A stretch of 64,000 nucleotides of DNA, taken from assembly GCF_038502225.1 (NCBI RefSeq), contig NC_091369.1, positions 13,855,469 to 13,919,468 on the forward strand. Reading direction: 5' to 3'. The notes under the pieces are model-generated. The model searched no databases. It was not told where the DNA came from and saw only the letters and a program-made list of their open reading frames with translations. The DNA is from Cherax quadricarinatus. Its lineage: Eukaryota; Arthropoda; Malacostraca; Decapoda; Parastacidae. Positions within the stretch are counted from its first letter, which is position 1; each line of letters begins with the position of its first letter. Made by a program: the position numbers and the translations under genes. Shown here in pieces: positions 22,846 to 33,264 of this stretch.

Positions 22846-23515
22846 CTTACTGTGTATATGACCACGTGGAAATGGAGTAGCGGTTTAAAGGGCGTTATAG
22901 GGAGGGAATGGGATAGGTGAGAAACAGCTGACTTGCCCATTATAGTTCCCCCACCTTCATTTTTCACCCTACCTCACTCCCCCACCTACTCTTCTCCACC
23001 TCCCCTACAATGCCTGCCCCCCACCTACCCTCTTCTCCCATCCAAACCCTAAGTCCTCATCAACCTTCCCCCACCTACTCTCCCAGATGTCACCCCACTT
23101 CTCCCCCTCTTGTGATTCCGTGCTGGCTAAGGTGTCCCCTCTCCCTCACCCCAACATTACCTACCTCGAACCCCTACTCCCCGCACCGCAACCCCCCACT
23201 CCTGCTCCTGGTCCTCTCCCCCCTCCTCCGCGCACATCGTACGATGTGGACGATCAATATTCCCGGTGTCTGCTGCAGTGGCTGTGTGCGCGTGGTGCTG
23301 TCTGCCTTGTGTTTACCTCGTGTTGGCTGCCTCTGCTTATTCCTGCTGAGTCTGGTAGCTGCCCCGTGCCCTGCCTGGCCCCTGCCTCCCTTCTGACGCC
23401 CCATTGCTCAACCATTAACCCGAAAACACACGTGGGTTATCAAGGAGGCAAGCTGGTCCATGCGCCATTCGTAGCGGGCCGTCAGGGCGAGTGATCTTCC
23501 CTCCTCCGTCATCAC
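22846..23515. other. C-rich non-repetitive stretch with open frames
   Basis: Plus-strand C-rich DNA. Open frames at 23010-23396 and 23087-23494 are proline/leucine-rich with no domain I recognise, so they are not called as genes. A splice-donor-like CAG|GTAAGA lies at 23519-23526. Confidence 0.35.
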
Positions 23516-23822
23516 ACACAGGTAAGAAAACCTATTACCGCCGGTTCTTTCGCTGCTGTGTAGTGTGATGAGGTTGTGGAGTGTGAGGGTCTGGCAGGCA
23601 GCGAGGTGGTGGAGTGCAGAACCTGCTAGTTCATTCCCAACACATGAGGCTGGCTCAGGTACCTGCCTCTTAACAGCACGCCTACCCTCACTTACTGCCC
23701 TACAGTGTTTTCTATACTTCTGTGGCACAACAGACGCATGTGTTCTCTGCAGTTCAGTAGTGATCTTGAAAATATTCCCGTAAATGTATATCAGTTTCTG
23801 CTTGTTCTAATAGTGTGGGACG

Positions 23823-23878
23823 GCGCATGCGTCCCTGTTACATGACGTGATTATTTTCCCTCCTCCCAGTGTATATAA
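23823..23878 (+). promoter_or_regulatory. Candidate TATA promoter with NRF-1-like and CRE-like sites
   Basis: GCGCATGCGT (23823-23832) resembles an NRF-1 site, TGACGTGA (23843-23850) a CRE/ATF site, and TATATAA (23872-23878) a TATA box. Their order and spacing are plausible for a Pol II promoter starting near 23900-23905. There is no expression evidence in the sequence. Confidence 0.3.
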
Positions 23879-23917
23879 CAGGCCTGGCAGCGTGCAAGAG
23901 GTTACCTCTGATTTAAA

Positions 23918-24121
23918 ATGATTCTCGGGTTATGGAAACATGTTTCTGAGTGCTTGATATATCTTAAAATTCGAGTGTTAGAACACCGGGAAATTATTGA
24001 CGCTGAGCTGTCTAGCCCGTCGATCCAGTGCATTGTAGCGGGGTTCCCGGTGACCTGTAATTATAATCGATACATCGTTAAAGTTGATGTGCAAATGCTC
24101 TTCTCGGGGTTCAGACACTGA
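23918..24121 (+). CDS. Hypothetical short ORF downstream of TATA candidate
   Basis: 67 codons starting ATG about 45 bp after the TATA-like box, beginning MILGLWKHVSECLIYLKIRV. I do not recognise the product. The frame closes at TGA before a CAG|GTAGGG donor-like site near 24171. Chance occurrence is quite possible, and the reason for listing it is its position, not its sequence. Confidence 0.2.
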   Translation: MILGLWKHVSECLIYLKIRVLEHREIIDAELSSPSIQCIVAGFPVTCNYNRYIVKVDVQMLFSGFRH

Positions 24122-24179
24122 TACGAGAAGAGTGCCTCACTAGTGGCACTTAAGGAGTGTTAGTGGTGCAGGTAGGGGG

Positions 24180-25515
24180 CAGTGAACGGTGCCAAGGACA
24201 CAGTAAAGGGGTCGAGCCGGCATGACAGCCATTAAAACGTTGCTCTGACGCGTTTATCATCCTGTATGTTCTTCAAATCTCTTGCATCACATCCTAGCAC
24301 ACCCTGAGCTGTGTGTGCCTTGTGCACCATGGTTCCCTTCATCTAAAAGTAACTCCAGTCCTGTTGGATAGAAATTTATTTTTTGCTTGAGCTGCCGTAG
24401 ATCAAACATTCCAGCTCAAGCCGGCAGATTTCCTTTGTAAAACCCATCCTGTGTTATTAAGCAATCGCGTTATATACACCTCATGTTATTTAGGCACGTT
24501 AAACATTCTTGTTCTAACCTTAAGTGTATAGTTTAGCGTAGCCACAAAATGTAACATTTACAACAAAATCTTCCGTCTGTTTCACAGGAATTTCCTCTTT
24601 CCTCTGTGTCATATACCAGGAATCCCTGGCCACGCAGTCAACCCTAATTTATTTAAGTCTTCTAACACTTCCCTCCGTTACACCTAACATTTTATATATA
24701 TATATATTTTAAGCGTCTCCGTATTTTTTTCACCCACTTCGGAGATATTCTGAGTAAAAATGTCTGTTTAAAACTCCCTCGAGACTGGTGTTTGAATAAG
24801 GTTTTATCACCCAGCAGCAGACGACATCTGGTAACGTCCGAAAAAACGTTACCAGTGATTTCTTTACCGAATTGCTGTAGTTTTTCTTTTAGTAGTTTAT
24901 AAACCTTATGTGTATTCTCAAAACACACTGAAGTATTTCCACGTTTATGTTAAGCAAGTGCATTACTAAGACCAAGTCGTTGCCATCTTTTCGGAAATCC
25001 TGTGATCCTGAGCGACTGGTTCCACAATAGTCCCAGTCTGCGCACCCTGGCATTATCATGCGCCATGCAAGCAAATGTGGCCCGTAAGCTTCTGGGCAAT
25101 ACAGTCTAATTTTCCTTTTTTCCTATTCCATTCTTTCCTTCTCAGCTGAGAGATAGTAACGGGGCTGACGTTTCCTGAGACGCGGATGCTGGGGCTTCCT
25201 GAGATGAGATTATTCAGTGTAACATGTCTTGAAACTCGGATATATCCGCCCGCTGAGATGTATTAGACTGTTTGCCTGTGGGTTGACCTCTTGCTAGTAG
25301 GTCAGGTTAAACAGGTGTCTTGTAGGACTCTCAACCGGCTCGCAACCGAGAGGAAACAGATTCGAATTCTGGGAGAGACGTATGGTATGTCTCCTTACAT
25401 CCATTGCCTCTGTTTACCAATAGGATCCCAACAGAATTAAGCAACGTTTTGCTTTCACGGGTTATCCTGGGTTAGCAAGCCTTTAAAGGTTAATTTAAGA
25501 GATATCTTTCGTCTA
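24180..25515. other. No recognisable feature
   Basis: Longest repeat-poor stretch of the window. Only short frames, and none with a domain I know. Confidence 0.4.
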
Positions 25516-25519
25516 CTTG

Positions 25520-25590
25520 GAGGGTGTTCGGGGGGGTCAACGCCCCCGCGGCCCGGCCCTTGACCAGGCCTCCCGGTGGATCGTGTTGGC
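25520..25590 (-). mobile_element. LINE-D/SINE tail fragment, minus strand
   Basis: GGGGGTCAACGCCCCCGCGG and CCCTTGACCAGGCCTCC are the complement of the 32840-32880 tail. Confidence 0.6.
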
Positions 25591-25825
25591 ATTTATCTTG
25601 TATCTTCATCATTATAGTTTTTATCGTAATTTTTATTTTCATTTCCCTCTTCCTTTTCTTTATCTTTGTCTTCGACTTTCCCTTCATCTTATTCACTAGC
25701 GTCAGCGTTGTTCTCTATTTCTTTCCATTCCTACGCATTCAGTGTATGAGTCAACCCTCTCATGCGCACTGCTGGACGAGCGCGCAGAGACGGAAATTCC
25801 TCATGCAGCTTACTGTATAGACGAT

Positions 25826-27336
25826 TGTTGTACCTGTGTAGTCTTGCAGGTTATGGAGGATATTTGTACCTGTGTAGTCTTGCAGGTTATGGAGGATATT
25901 TGTACCTGTGCAGACTTGCAGGTTATGGAGGATATTTGTACCTGTGTAGTCTTGCAGGTTATGGAGGATTGTTGTACCTGCGTAGTCTTGCAGGTTATGG
26001 AGGATAATTGTACCTGTGTAGTCTTGCAGGTTATGGAGGATTGTTGTACCTGTGTAGTCTTGCAGGTTATGGAGGATATTTGTACCTGTGTAGTCTTGCA
26101 GGTTATGGAGGATTGTTGTACCTGTGTAGTCTTGCAGGTTATGGAGGATTGTTGTACCTGTGTAGTCTTGCAGGTTATGGAGGATTGTTGTACCTGTGTA
26201 GTCTTGCAGGTTATGGAGGATAGTTATATCTGTGTAGTCTTGCAGGTTATGGAGGATAGTTATACCTGTGTAGTCTTGCAGGTTATGGAGGATAGTTATA
26301 TCTGTGTAGTCTTGCAGGTTATGGAGGATAGTTATACCTGTGTAGTCTTGCAGGTTATGGAGGATAGTTGTACCTGTGCAGTCTTGCAGGTTATGGAGGA
26401 TAGTTATACCTGTGTAGTCTTGCAGGTTATGGAGGATAGTTGTACCTGTGCAGTCTTGCAGGTTATGGAGGATAGTTATACCTGTGTAGTCTTGCAGGTT
26501 ATGGAGGATAGTTATACCTGTGTAGTCTTGCAGGTTATGGAGGATATTTGTACCTGTGTAGTCTTGCAGGTTATGGAGGATAGTTGTACCTGTGCAGTCT
26601 TGCAGGTTATGGAGGATAGTTACACCTGTGCAGTCTTGCAGGTTATGGAGGATAGTTATACCTGTGTAGTCTTGCAGGTTATGGAGGATAGTTGTACCTG
26701 TGCAGTCTTGCAGGTTATGGAGGATAGTTATACCTGTGTAGTCTTGCAGGTTATGGAGGATAGTTATACCTGTGTAGTCTTGCAGGTTATGGAGGATATT
26801 TGTACCTGTGTAGTCTTGCAGGTTATGGAGGATAGTTGTACCTGTGCAGTCTTGCAGGTTATGGAGGATAGTTACACCTGTGCAGTCTTGCAGGTTATGG
26901 AGGATAGTTATACCTGTGTAGTCTTGCAGGTTATGGAGGATAGTTGTACCTGTGCAGTCTTGCAGGTTATGGAGGATAGTTATACCTGTGTAGTCTTGCA
27001 GGTTATGGAGGATAGTTATACCTGTGTAGTCTTGCAGGTTATGGAGGATATTTGTACCTGTGTAGTCTTGCAGGTTATGGAGGATAGTTACACCTGTGCA
27101 GTCTTGCAGGTTATGGAGGATAGTTATACCTGTGTAGTCTTGCAGGTTATGGAGGATAGTTACACCTGTGCAGTCTTGCAGGTTATGGAGGATAGTTATA
27201 CCTGTGTAGTCTTGCAGGTTATGGAGGATAGTTGTACCTGTGCAGTCTTGCAGGTTATGGAGGATAGTTATACCTGTGTAGTCTTGCAGGTTATGGAGGA
27301 TAGTTATACTTGTGTAGTCTTGCAGGTTATTGAAAA
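25826..27336. repeat. 36-bp satellite, ~43 units, with 252-bp higher-order repeat
   Basis: Unit ACCTGTGTAGTCTTGCAGGT plus TATGGAGGATAGTTAT. Because 36 is divisible by 3, long frames stay open on both strands (581 and 543 codons). The plus-strand repeat unit reads CVVLQVMEDSYT. Variant-unit order shows a 7-unit (252-bp) period, with the GATATTTG variant at 26543, 26795 and 27047. I regard it as non-coding. Confidence 0.95.
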
Positions 27337-27654
27337 TCATAAGGATCAAAGATACATCACCTGTATGTGGCTGCAGGAAGGGAGATGTCACTTCTGTTGT
27401 TTTTTCCTACTTGCTTTCGTACAAATATTTAGCAAGCTTCTCTGCGGTCACTTGCGTCTACTTGCTAACATTTATGTCTACTTATAACTGATTTTACTTG
27501 TATTGTCTACACTTGCTGCTACTTGCACTTGTCTGTATATACTTATACAGACTTGTACTTATAATTCTTTGAATTAATTACATTTGTATTGCTTGTATTT
27601 CGTAAACTATTCTAATCTGCAAGTATGGTTTCGTAAACACGGGCGCAGTGTAAA
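27337..27654. other. No recognisable feature
   Basis: Imperfect ACTTGTACTTATA words at 27480-27560; otherwise nothing. Confidence 0.4.
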
Positions 27655-27850
27655 TAAATGGTTCAGAGATCCGACACGTTGACAAATTAGAGACATGTGC
27701 AACACTTTGGTATATTTGTTGTGGAAACGTTTCGCCACACAGTGACTTCATCAGTCCAATACGAAGATGAATGGTGAAAATCAGGAGTTTGAGGTAATCA
27801 GTCCCTCAGACTGGAGTCGATGTAATCAGTCCATCATTCCTGATAAGAAT
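27655..27850 (-). mobile_element. Penelope-like terminal repeat 3, minus strand
   Basis: Complement of the block order at 22630-22845: AGATCCGACACGTTGAC, GGAAACGTTTCGCC, TCATCAGTCCAATA and TTTGAGGTAATCAGTCCCTC. Confidence 0.75.
27716..27762 (-). ncRNA. Hammerhead-ribozyme-like motif, core intact
   Basis: Minus strand reads TATTGGA, CTGATGA (complement of 27748-27754), A, stem II GTCAC-TGT-GTGGC with one G-U pair, GAAACGTTTCC. Confidence 0.5.
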
Positions 27851-28439
27851 AAAACATATGAGTGTAGAAGGGGCTTATATTCCTCATACTGGTAGGAACA
27901 ATACCTGTTACTCCTGGCTGCTCTTCCTTTCTGTGTATTAGTTTGTGTCGTATTATGCTAAAGATTTTTTTTTTGCAGTTGAGAATATCTGTCTATATCC
28001 CTTCGGCTAAATTACCAGTACAGTCATAACTTTAAGGTTCGTAAGAAGAGATTTATTTTTGCCCATTGTGGTAGTCGTGTCTGCATATTTTAATAGGATT
28101 TAGTTTGTTTCATTGTGTCTTAGCTAGTAAGCTAGTGCTTTCTGCCTGTTTTCCTAAGTTGACGCACATTCTCTCACCCTATTCTCAAGTAAGACCCATG
28201 AGGGTGAGTGGGGGTAGTGGAATAGAAGTGGGGGTAGTGGAAGATAAGTGGAGGGTAGTGGAAGGGTTAGAGGGGGGAGAGAGCCGGGGCTAAACCCAGC
28301 CGCGTGGCATTGTGTTAGCAGGTTGATGATGCAATGCTCTGGTCAGAGTTGCAGTTCATGACGTAGTTGGGCGTGTGTGGCTGTGGCTTGGTGGACAGGC
28401 GGCGCTGTGGGTGGGGAGGAAGGATTGGGATTGAGTTGG
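27851..28439. other. No recognisable feature
   Basis: 28200-28270 has GTGGGGGTAGTGGAA repeats; otherwise nothing recognised. Confidence 0.4.
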
Positions 28440-28755
28440 GTGTCCCGTAGCTCGGCTGGTAGCGCACTCAGCTCACACCATTGAGGTTCGTGGTTTGATC
28501 CCCGGTACGGGTGGAAACATTTGGATGTGTTTCCTTAAGTCACCTGCTGTCCCTTTTCACTCATCAGTATAAATGGGCACCAGGGTGTTAATCAGCTGGT
28601 GTGGGTCGAATCCTGGGGACAAAAATGAACCTAATTTTCCCCAAATGCTCTGCATAACAAGAGGGGCTTCGTATATAATATTATGTCATTGATGTCAGCT
28701 AGGCCTGTATACCTTGTACATGTACTTGTAGAAATATATTATTAGTAGTATTATG
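28440..28755 (+). mobile_element. tRNA-derived SINE 1
   Basis: tRNA-like head with A box TAGCTCGGCTGGTAGCGC and B box GGTTCGTGGTTTGATCC. The anticodon loop reads CTCACAC (CAC, valine-like). The central domain follows: GGAAACATTTGGATGTGTTT, CACCTGCTGTCCC, GGTGTGGGTCGAATCCTGGG. The 3' part has AAATGCTCTGCATAAC and GTACTTGTAGAAATA with an ATT-type tail. Confidence 0.8.
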
Positions 28756-28984
28756 CATGTTACCAATTTGCTTTGAAAATCCACGATCAATATGTTTTTG
28801 AAATTTTCTCCGCATACTTCTGTCACCCAGGCTAACGTCTCATAGTTTTTCAGTGTCATGTCTATTACTCTAGTTCCTCAGGGTTTCTCACCTTGTGTGT
28901 TTCGCTAAAACTAATTCTAATTCTCAGCTTATAAATTCTCTCTGATTCACGTGACCCATTTTTATAGGTGATTTTTAAGATGTG

Positions 28985-29072
28985 ATCACTCCTCTCTATC
29001 TCTTCCTCCCTCTCTCTCTCTCTCCCTCTCCCTCCCTCTCTCTCTCTCTCTCCCTCCCTCTCTCTCTCTATA

Positions 29073-29131
<59 letters not shown>
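28985..29131. repeat. (CT)n/(CCCT)n tract
   Basis: CT-rich from 28985, clean (CT)n at 29083-29131. Confidence 0.95.
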
Positions 29132-29137
<6 letters not shown>

Positions 29138-30163
29138 TTATGATTTTCACTTGGTAAAAATCTTCATATGCTAACGTTTCTCCCTTACCATCGTATTTTT
29201 TCTTTAACCTTCATCATTCCACCAATCTCTTCTCTTCCCAACTGTACCTTCCTTCCCTCCTGTAACCAAAACCAACTACTGTACTATTTAGCACAGCAAT
29301 TTTAAACCATCTTTACCTGCTCTCACTAGCACACCGTTCTAAGAGAATGGAACATAAGTTCCTTTGTCTCATTTTGTTCATCCATTTTCACTCCTTCCCA
29401 GTGACATCATTCTTGTCCGGGGTGCCTGTAGGGACCTCGCCTCTGTTAGAATCTTTTGACATCAGTAATTCAATAGGATTTTTAACTTGGGTTGCTTATT
29501 TTAGCTGGTAAGATAGTATACCAGTTGTATGTTTTATTAATGTTTAGTAGTTTTCATTAATTACATCTTTGTTTTTCTTGCATGTTGTGCATATATTTTT
29601 TGATTTACCAAATACACAAAAAAAAGAAAGATTATATACGTAGTCAGATAGTTTCGCAAGTATAAAAATTTCTACCCATCTCATTTTAGCTGCTGCTATA
29701 GAAAAGTGTACCTGTACAACATAATGTATAACCTGCACTTCTAAAAATAAACGTAGCTTCACAGTGACACAAACTGGTCATCAGCATAGCTTAAGATATG
29801 CAACATGTGACGAGGCATCACTTGTCCATACTCCTTTAACATCTAGAGGAGGAATCTAGGAATAAATACCAGAAACGTAGAGAAGTATATTAAAACCTGG
29901 ACGGCTGAGAGAGAGTATGGAGAAAGTCCAAGCAGTGTGGCGGTACAGAGCGTCACTGTGTTTGGTGCTCCAGGATGAAGCAGAGATTATGTGGAGCTGT
30001 CCACGCAGCTGGCCTCGGGAGGGTGCAGTGACCCAACACCTGAGGCAGAATGATACACAAAAACAGTTAAATCTTAACATCAGTTAGTTATAAACACAAA
30101 ACTAGGCGAGTGAAACATGGAATATCAGACCATCATGTTATTCAGTGTAGCTGTGTGTTTGTG
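29132..30163. other. No recognisable feature
   Basis: About 1 kb of unique-looking sequence with no domain-bearing frame. Confidence 0.4.
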
Positions 30164-30290
30164 TGTGCTCACCTATTTGTACTTGCCTATTTGTGGTTGC
30201 AAGGGTCGAGACATAGCTCCTAGCCCCGGCTCTTCACTGATCACTACTAGGTCCTCTCTCTCTCTCTGCTTCGTGAGCTTTGTCATGTCT
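30164..30290 (-). mobile_element. CR1-like LINE 3' fragment 4
   Basis: Complement of the 3' terminus: CTCACCTATTTGTACTTGCC, GTGGTTGCAAGGGTCGAG and CTCTTCACTGATC. It is joined at 30290 to a LINE-A 3'UTR of opposite orientation. Confidence 0.7.
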
Positions 30291-30482
30291 CCGGCAGGCC
30301 GGACTTGAGTCCTGGAGATGGGAAGTACAGTGTCTGCACTCTGAAGGAGGGGTGTTAATGTTGCAGTTCTATAATTATAGTGTAGGAATGCCTCTGGTAA
30401 GACAGTGATGGAGTGAATAATAATGAGAGTTTTTCTTTTTCGGGCCACCCTGCCTTGGTGGGAAACGGCCGATGTGTTATTA
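30291..30482 (+). mobile_element. LINE family A 3'UTR, solo
   Basis: CCGGCAGGCCGGACTTGAGT through GGGCCACCCTGCCTTGGTGG and GATGTGTTATTA, matching 3789-3983. Confidence 0.8.
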
Positions 30483-31344
30483 AAAATAATATATACAAAT
30501 TTAAGCGAGAAGTTTTTGAGTGGCTAGAGAGAGGAAGGCAGTGTTGGTTATTGAAGTGTTGGTCTGTACTATCCCTCACTCTGCACTATCCCTCACTCTG
30601 TACTATCCCTTTTGCGTGCGCTGAGGTGCAGGGGGCTGGACTTAAAGGATATCTGATAAACCGAAATATTCAGTTAATTACAGGGTCAACACTGGTGGAT
30701 ACTTCATAAATGCTTACAAATACATTGTTGCATAGTGTAGCCCCTAGTGGTTGGAGGAGGAAATGTGCAGACAGGTGCTAGAAAAAACATATACATCGCA
30801 AGTAGACCTTACATTAAGTAGTACAACGTTTTGCCCAAAAACGGCTCCATTGAGGGATTTATAAAACTTCTTGTATAAAATGTGTTTAATAGGTCTGGTT
30901 TAGTTATTTTTTTAACCAGACCCAGGTGCTTACAACTGACGTAAATTAGGTACTCAGCCCCAAACAAGAGTGCTGGCATATGGCGAGGCCTTCGTAAGCT
31001 TTCACGTCTCTCCAGTGATTAGCGAGGTTATTTTCACCATGTAAGGATATATATCACGAGTTCAAAGCATTACTTTAAGAGATGAGTCTCCTCCAGTACT
31101 ACTGACTTCAGTTACGTGACTGCAATTAGTAGCCACGCAACAGCAGGAGGAGGAGGCAGTGTGATACCACTTGTCGTATCTTTACAAGTGGTGTTTTCAA
31201 TATTGTTGTCATGACTGAGTAGTAATCGCTGATAATATGGTTATCGCCGCACTCTGGTGATGGGCTGCCGGACAGGTCAGTCAGTGTTTACACTCACAGG
31301 TCTCTGGCACACCTGTCGCGTGAACACACGTGTTTTCCTGCACA
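30483..31344. other. No recognisable feature
   Basis: ACAACGTTTTGCCCAAAAAC near 30825 is faintly Penelope-like. Nothing else. Confidence 0.35.
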
Positions 31345-31545
31345 GTTTTTTCCTGCTTTACCTCAGGCTGTACCTGCAACATCTGCTACATTGCTCTCCT
31401 GTCCACCCTATCATATGTCTGTTCTAAAGGTAAGGGAGTTTTCGTTGCCTCTATGGCAACGAAAACTTCCTTACCTTTATCTAAATATTCACTCGTGTTC
31501 CTCGAGGTGTACACACAGTCTACACCATCTCTAACTCTACCTCTT
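31345..31545 (-). mobile_element. LINE family B RT fragment, with foldback
   Basis: Complement shares CTGCAACATCTGCTACATTG and CCTTACCTTTATCTAAATA with 55180-55300, the RT region around the LEKAYD motif. It contains a 24-nt inverted repeat at 31426-31478. Confidence 0.65.
31426..31478. repeat. 24-bp hairpin, 5-nt loop
   Basis: AAAGGTAAGGGAGTTTTCGT.. (31426-31449) against ..ACGAAAACTTCCTTACCTTT (31455-31478), one mismatch, loop TCTAT. Confidence 0.9.
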
Positions 31546-31589
31546 TCTCTTCTCCCTTCCAGCACTTTCTTTCACATTTTCTCACTGAT

Positions 31590-31975
31590 TCTCGCTCTCT
31601 TTGACTCTTGCTTTATCTTTTCTTCCTGGCTCTCACCAACTTTTGATTCCTAACTCTTGCTTTCTAACTTTGCCTCTTGACTCTCTCTCTCACTTTCTCG
31701 CTCTCGTTCTTAGTTCCTCTCCCTTGCTCTCGCTGTTGGACGTTATCTGGCACTTGGTCTCGCCATTTGGCTCTTGCTTTGGCTGTCTGGCTATCTGGCT
31801 CTTACTCTTGCTTTCTGGCTCTGGCTATCTGGCTCTGGCTTTCTAACTCTTGCTCTGTTTTTTTTGGCTCTTGCTATCTGGTTCTTGCTATTTGGCTCTT
31901 GGTTTCTGGCTCTTACTTTGGCTGTCTGGCTCTTGCTCTGGCCCTGGCTCTAGTTCTGGCTTTCTGGTTCGAGCT
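31590..31975. repeat. Imperfect TGGCTCTTGCT minisatellite
   Basis: Irregular 12-20 bp units of CTGGCTCTTGCTATCTGG. Leu/Ser-rich frames are artefacts. Confidence 0.75.
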
Positions 31976-32047
31976 TTTCTTTTGTCCACTATCGGGTGTC
32001 CATTATCGAGTGTCTACTCTCAGATCACCACTGCTATTTCCGTTTAC

Positions 32048-32087
<40 letters not shown>

Positions 32088-32088
32088 A
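32048..32088. repeat. (AGT)n microsatellite
   Basis: About 13 units. Confidence 0.95.
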
Positions 32089-32650
32089 AAAGTGGTGAGA
32101 GCAGAAGGTATAAATCGACCTTGTACTGACACCAGGTGAGTACAGGCAAACGTCCATTGGGGTGAACTAGTTATTAGTGCTGATACGGCGATGTAGAAAG
32201 AGGAATGGGGTCAAACGCTCTTCTCTTGACCACAGTGTTTGAAGGTCACCTTACTCTGGTTCACGTAATGATATAACGCTTTACTGAGTGATAAGACACT
32301 CGTAATCAGTGAAATTAGAGCTGGTCCTCACCTTCGAATGGGACCTGATTATGCCCCCATCCTGCCTCTCCCATTCCCCATACGATGTGTGATCCTTACT
32401 TTCTTACCACAACTCTTCACATTTACACTAGAAAAGTAAAATAATGCAGTAAAGTAAAATAACACTATATTATTTAGTGATTAAAAGTGGTAAAATAGCA
32501 TCAACACTCCATTAAGTGTACCAACCTTCTTCTAAGTAGGATTTATCAGTGTGAAATTTGAGAAGCTTATCAGAAGAGCTTGTCTCCACCTATCACACTA
32601 AAAAAAAGTAATTGAGGATGACCTGTGTTGCAGTGTGCATAGGACAGCCA
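32089..32650. other. No clear feature
   Basis: GGTATAAATCGACCTTGTAC and CCAGGTGAGTAC at 32108-32143 may be a worn CR1-like terminus; the rest is unique-looking. Confidence 0.35.
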
Positions 32651-32651
32651 C

Positions 32652-32920
32652 ACACCAGGCTCTGGTGGCCTGGTGGTTAACGCTCTCGCTTCACACGGTG
32701 AGGGCCTGGGTTCGATTCCCAGCCAGAGTAGAAACATTGGACGTGTTTCTTTCCACCTGTTGTCTATGTTCCCCATCAGTAAAATGGGTACCTGGGTGTT
32801 AGTCGACTGGTGTGGGTTGCATCCTGGGACACTGACCTAAGGAGGCCTGGTCACAGACCGGGCCGCGGGGGCGTTGACCCCCGGAACTCTCTCCAGATAA
32901 ATTCCAGATAAACACGCAAA
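32652..32920 (+). mobile_element. tRNA-derived SINE 2 with LINE-D type tail
   Basis: Head GGCTCTGGTGGCCTGGTGGT.. with loop TTCACAC (CAC, valine-like) and B box GGGTTCGATTCCCAGCC. The central domain is the same as in SINE 1: GAAACATTGGACGTGTTTC and GTCGACTGGTGTGGGTTGCA. The tail is different: GGAGGCCTGGTCACAGACCG, GGGGCGTTGACCCCC and CTCCAGATAAATTCCAGATA, matching the LINE-D tail. Confidence 0.8.
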
Positions 32921-33264
32921 CAGTCCCACTAGTCTTGCCCAAGTTACATTACACAGAGCATTGAAAATTTGAAGCCGATGGAATAAGGCGTTCTAGAGTA
33001 ATAAACGAGAATTTGGGAGAAAGCAAAGGAAAATGTTGCTGAGAATGTTCCCAAAAATAGGAAAATCTGCCCTTGTTCAAATGTAATTTAAGGGACTTCA
33101 ATCTTTATTGTTAATTTTGTCATTCGTAGCTGAATGTTTTCTAACGAATTTATATCCATTCTGTAAAATGGAGACTAGAACTGAGCCGCGTAATCTAGGT
33201 GAGGCCTTACTAATAATGTATGGAGCTGTGGCATAACAGCTGGACTTCTGTTGCTTACATTTGG
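32921..33264. other. No recognisable feature
   Basis: Nothing seen. Confidence 0.4.

Noticed and set aside
23010..23494. Proline-rich or cysteine-rich protein gene
   Set aside because: Overlapping frames of equal quality in C-rich DNA, no recognised domain. Kept only as a note about a donor-like site.
25742..27487. 581-codon plus-strand and 543-codon minus-strand open frames
   Set aside because: Both come from the same 36-bp satellite; the period is a multiple of 3 and the unit lacks stops in those frames. No domain, signal peptide or start context.
28440..28512. Functional tRNA-Val gene
   Set aside because: A and B boxes are present, but the acceptor stem does not pair, and the same head recurs with a fixed 3' body at four other loci, so it is a SINE.
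31330..32129. Leu/Ser-rich frames that look like membrane proteins
   Set aside because: Caused by the CTGGCTCTTGCT minisatellite; frames shift freely and no start or domain is evident.
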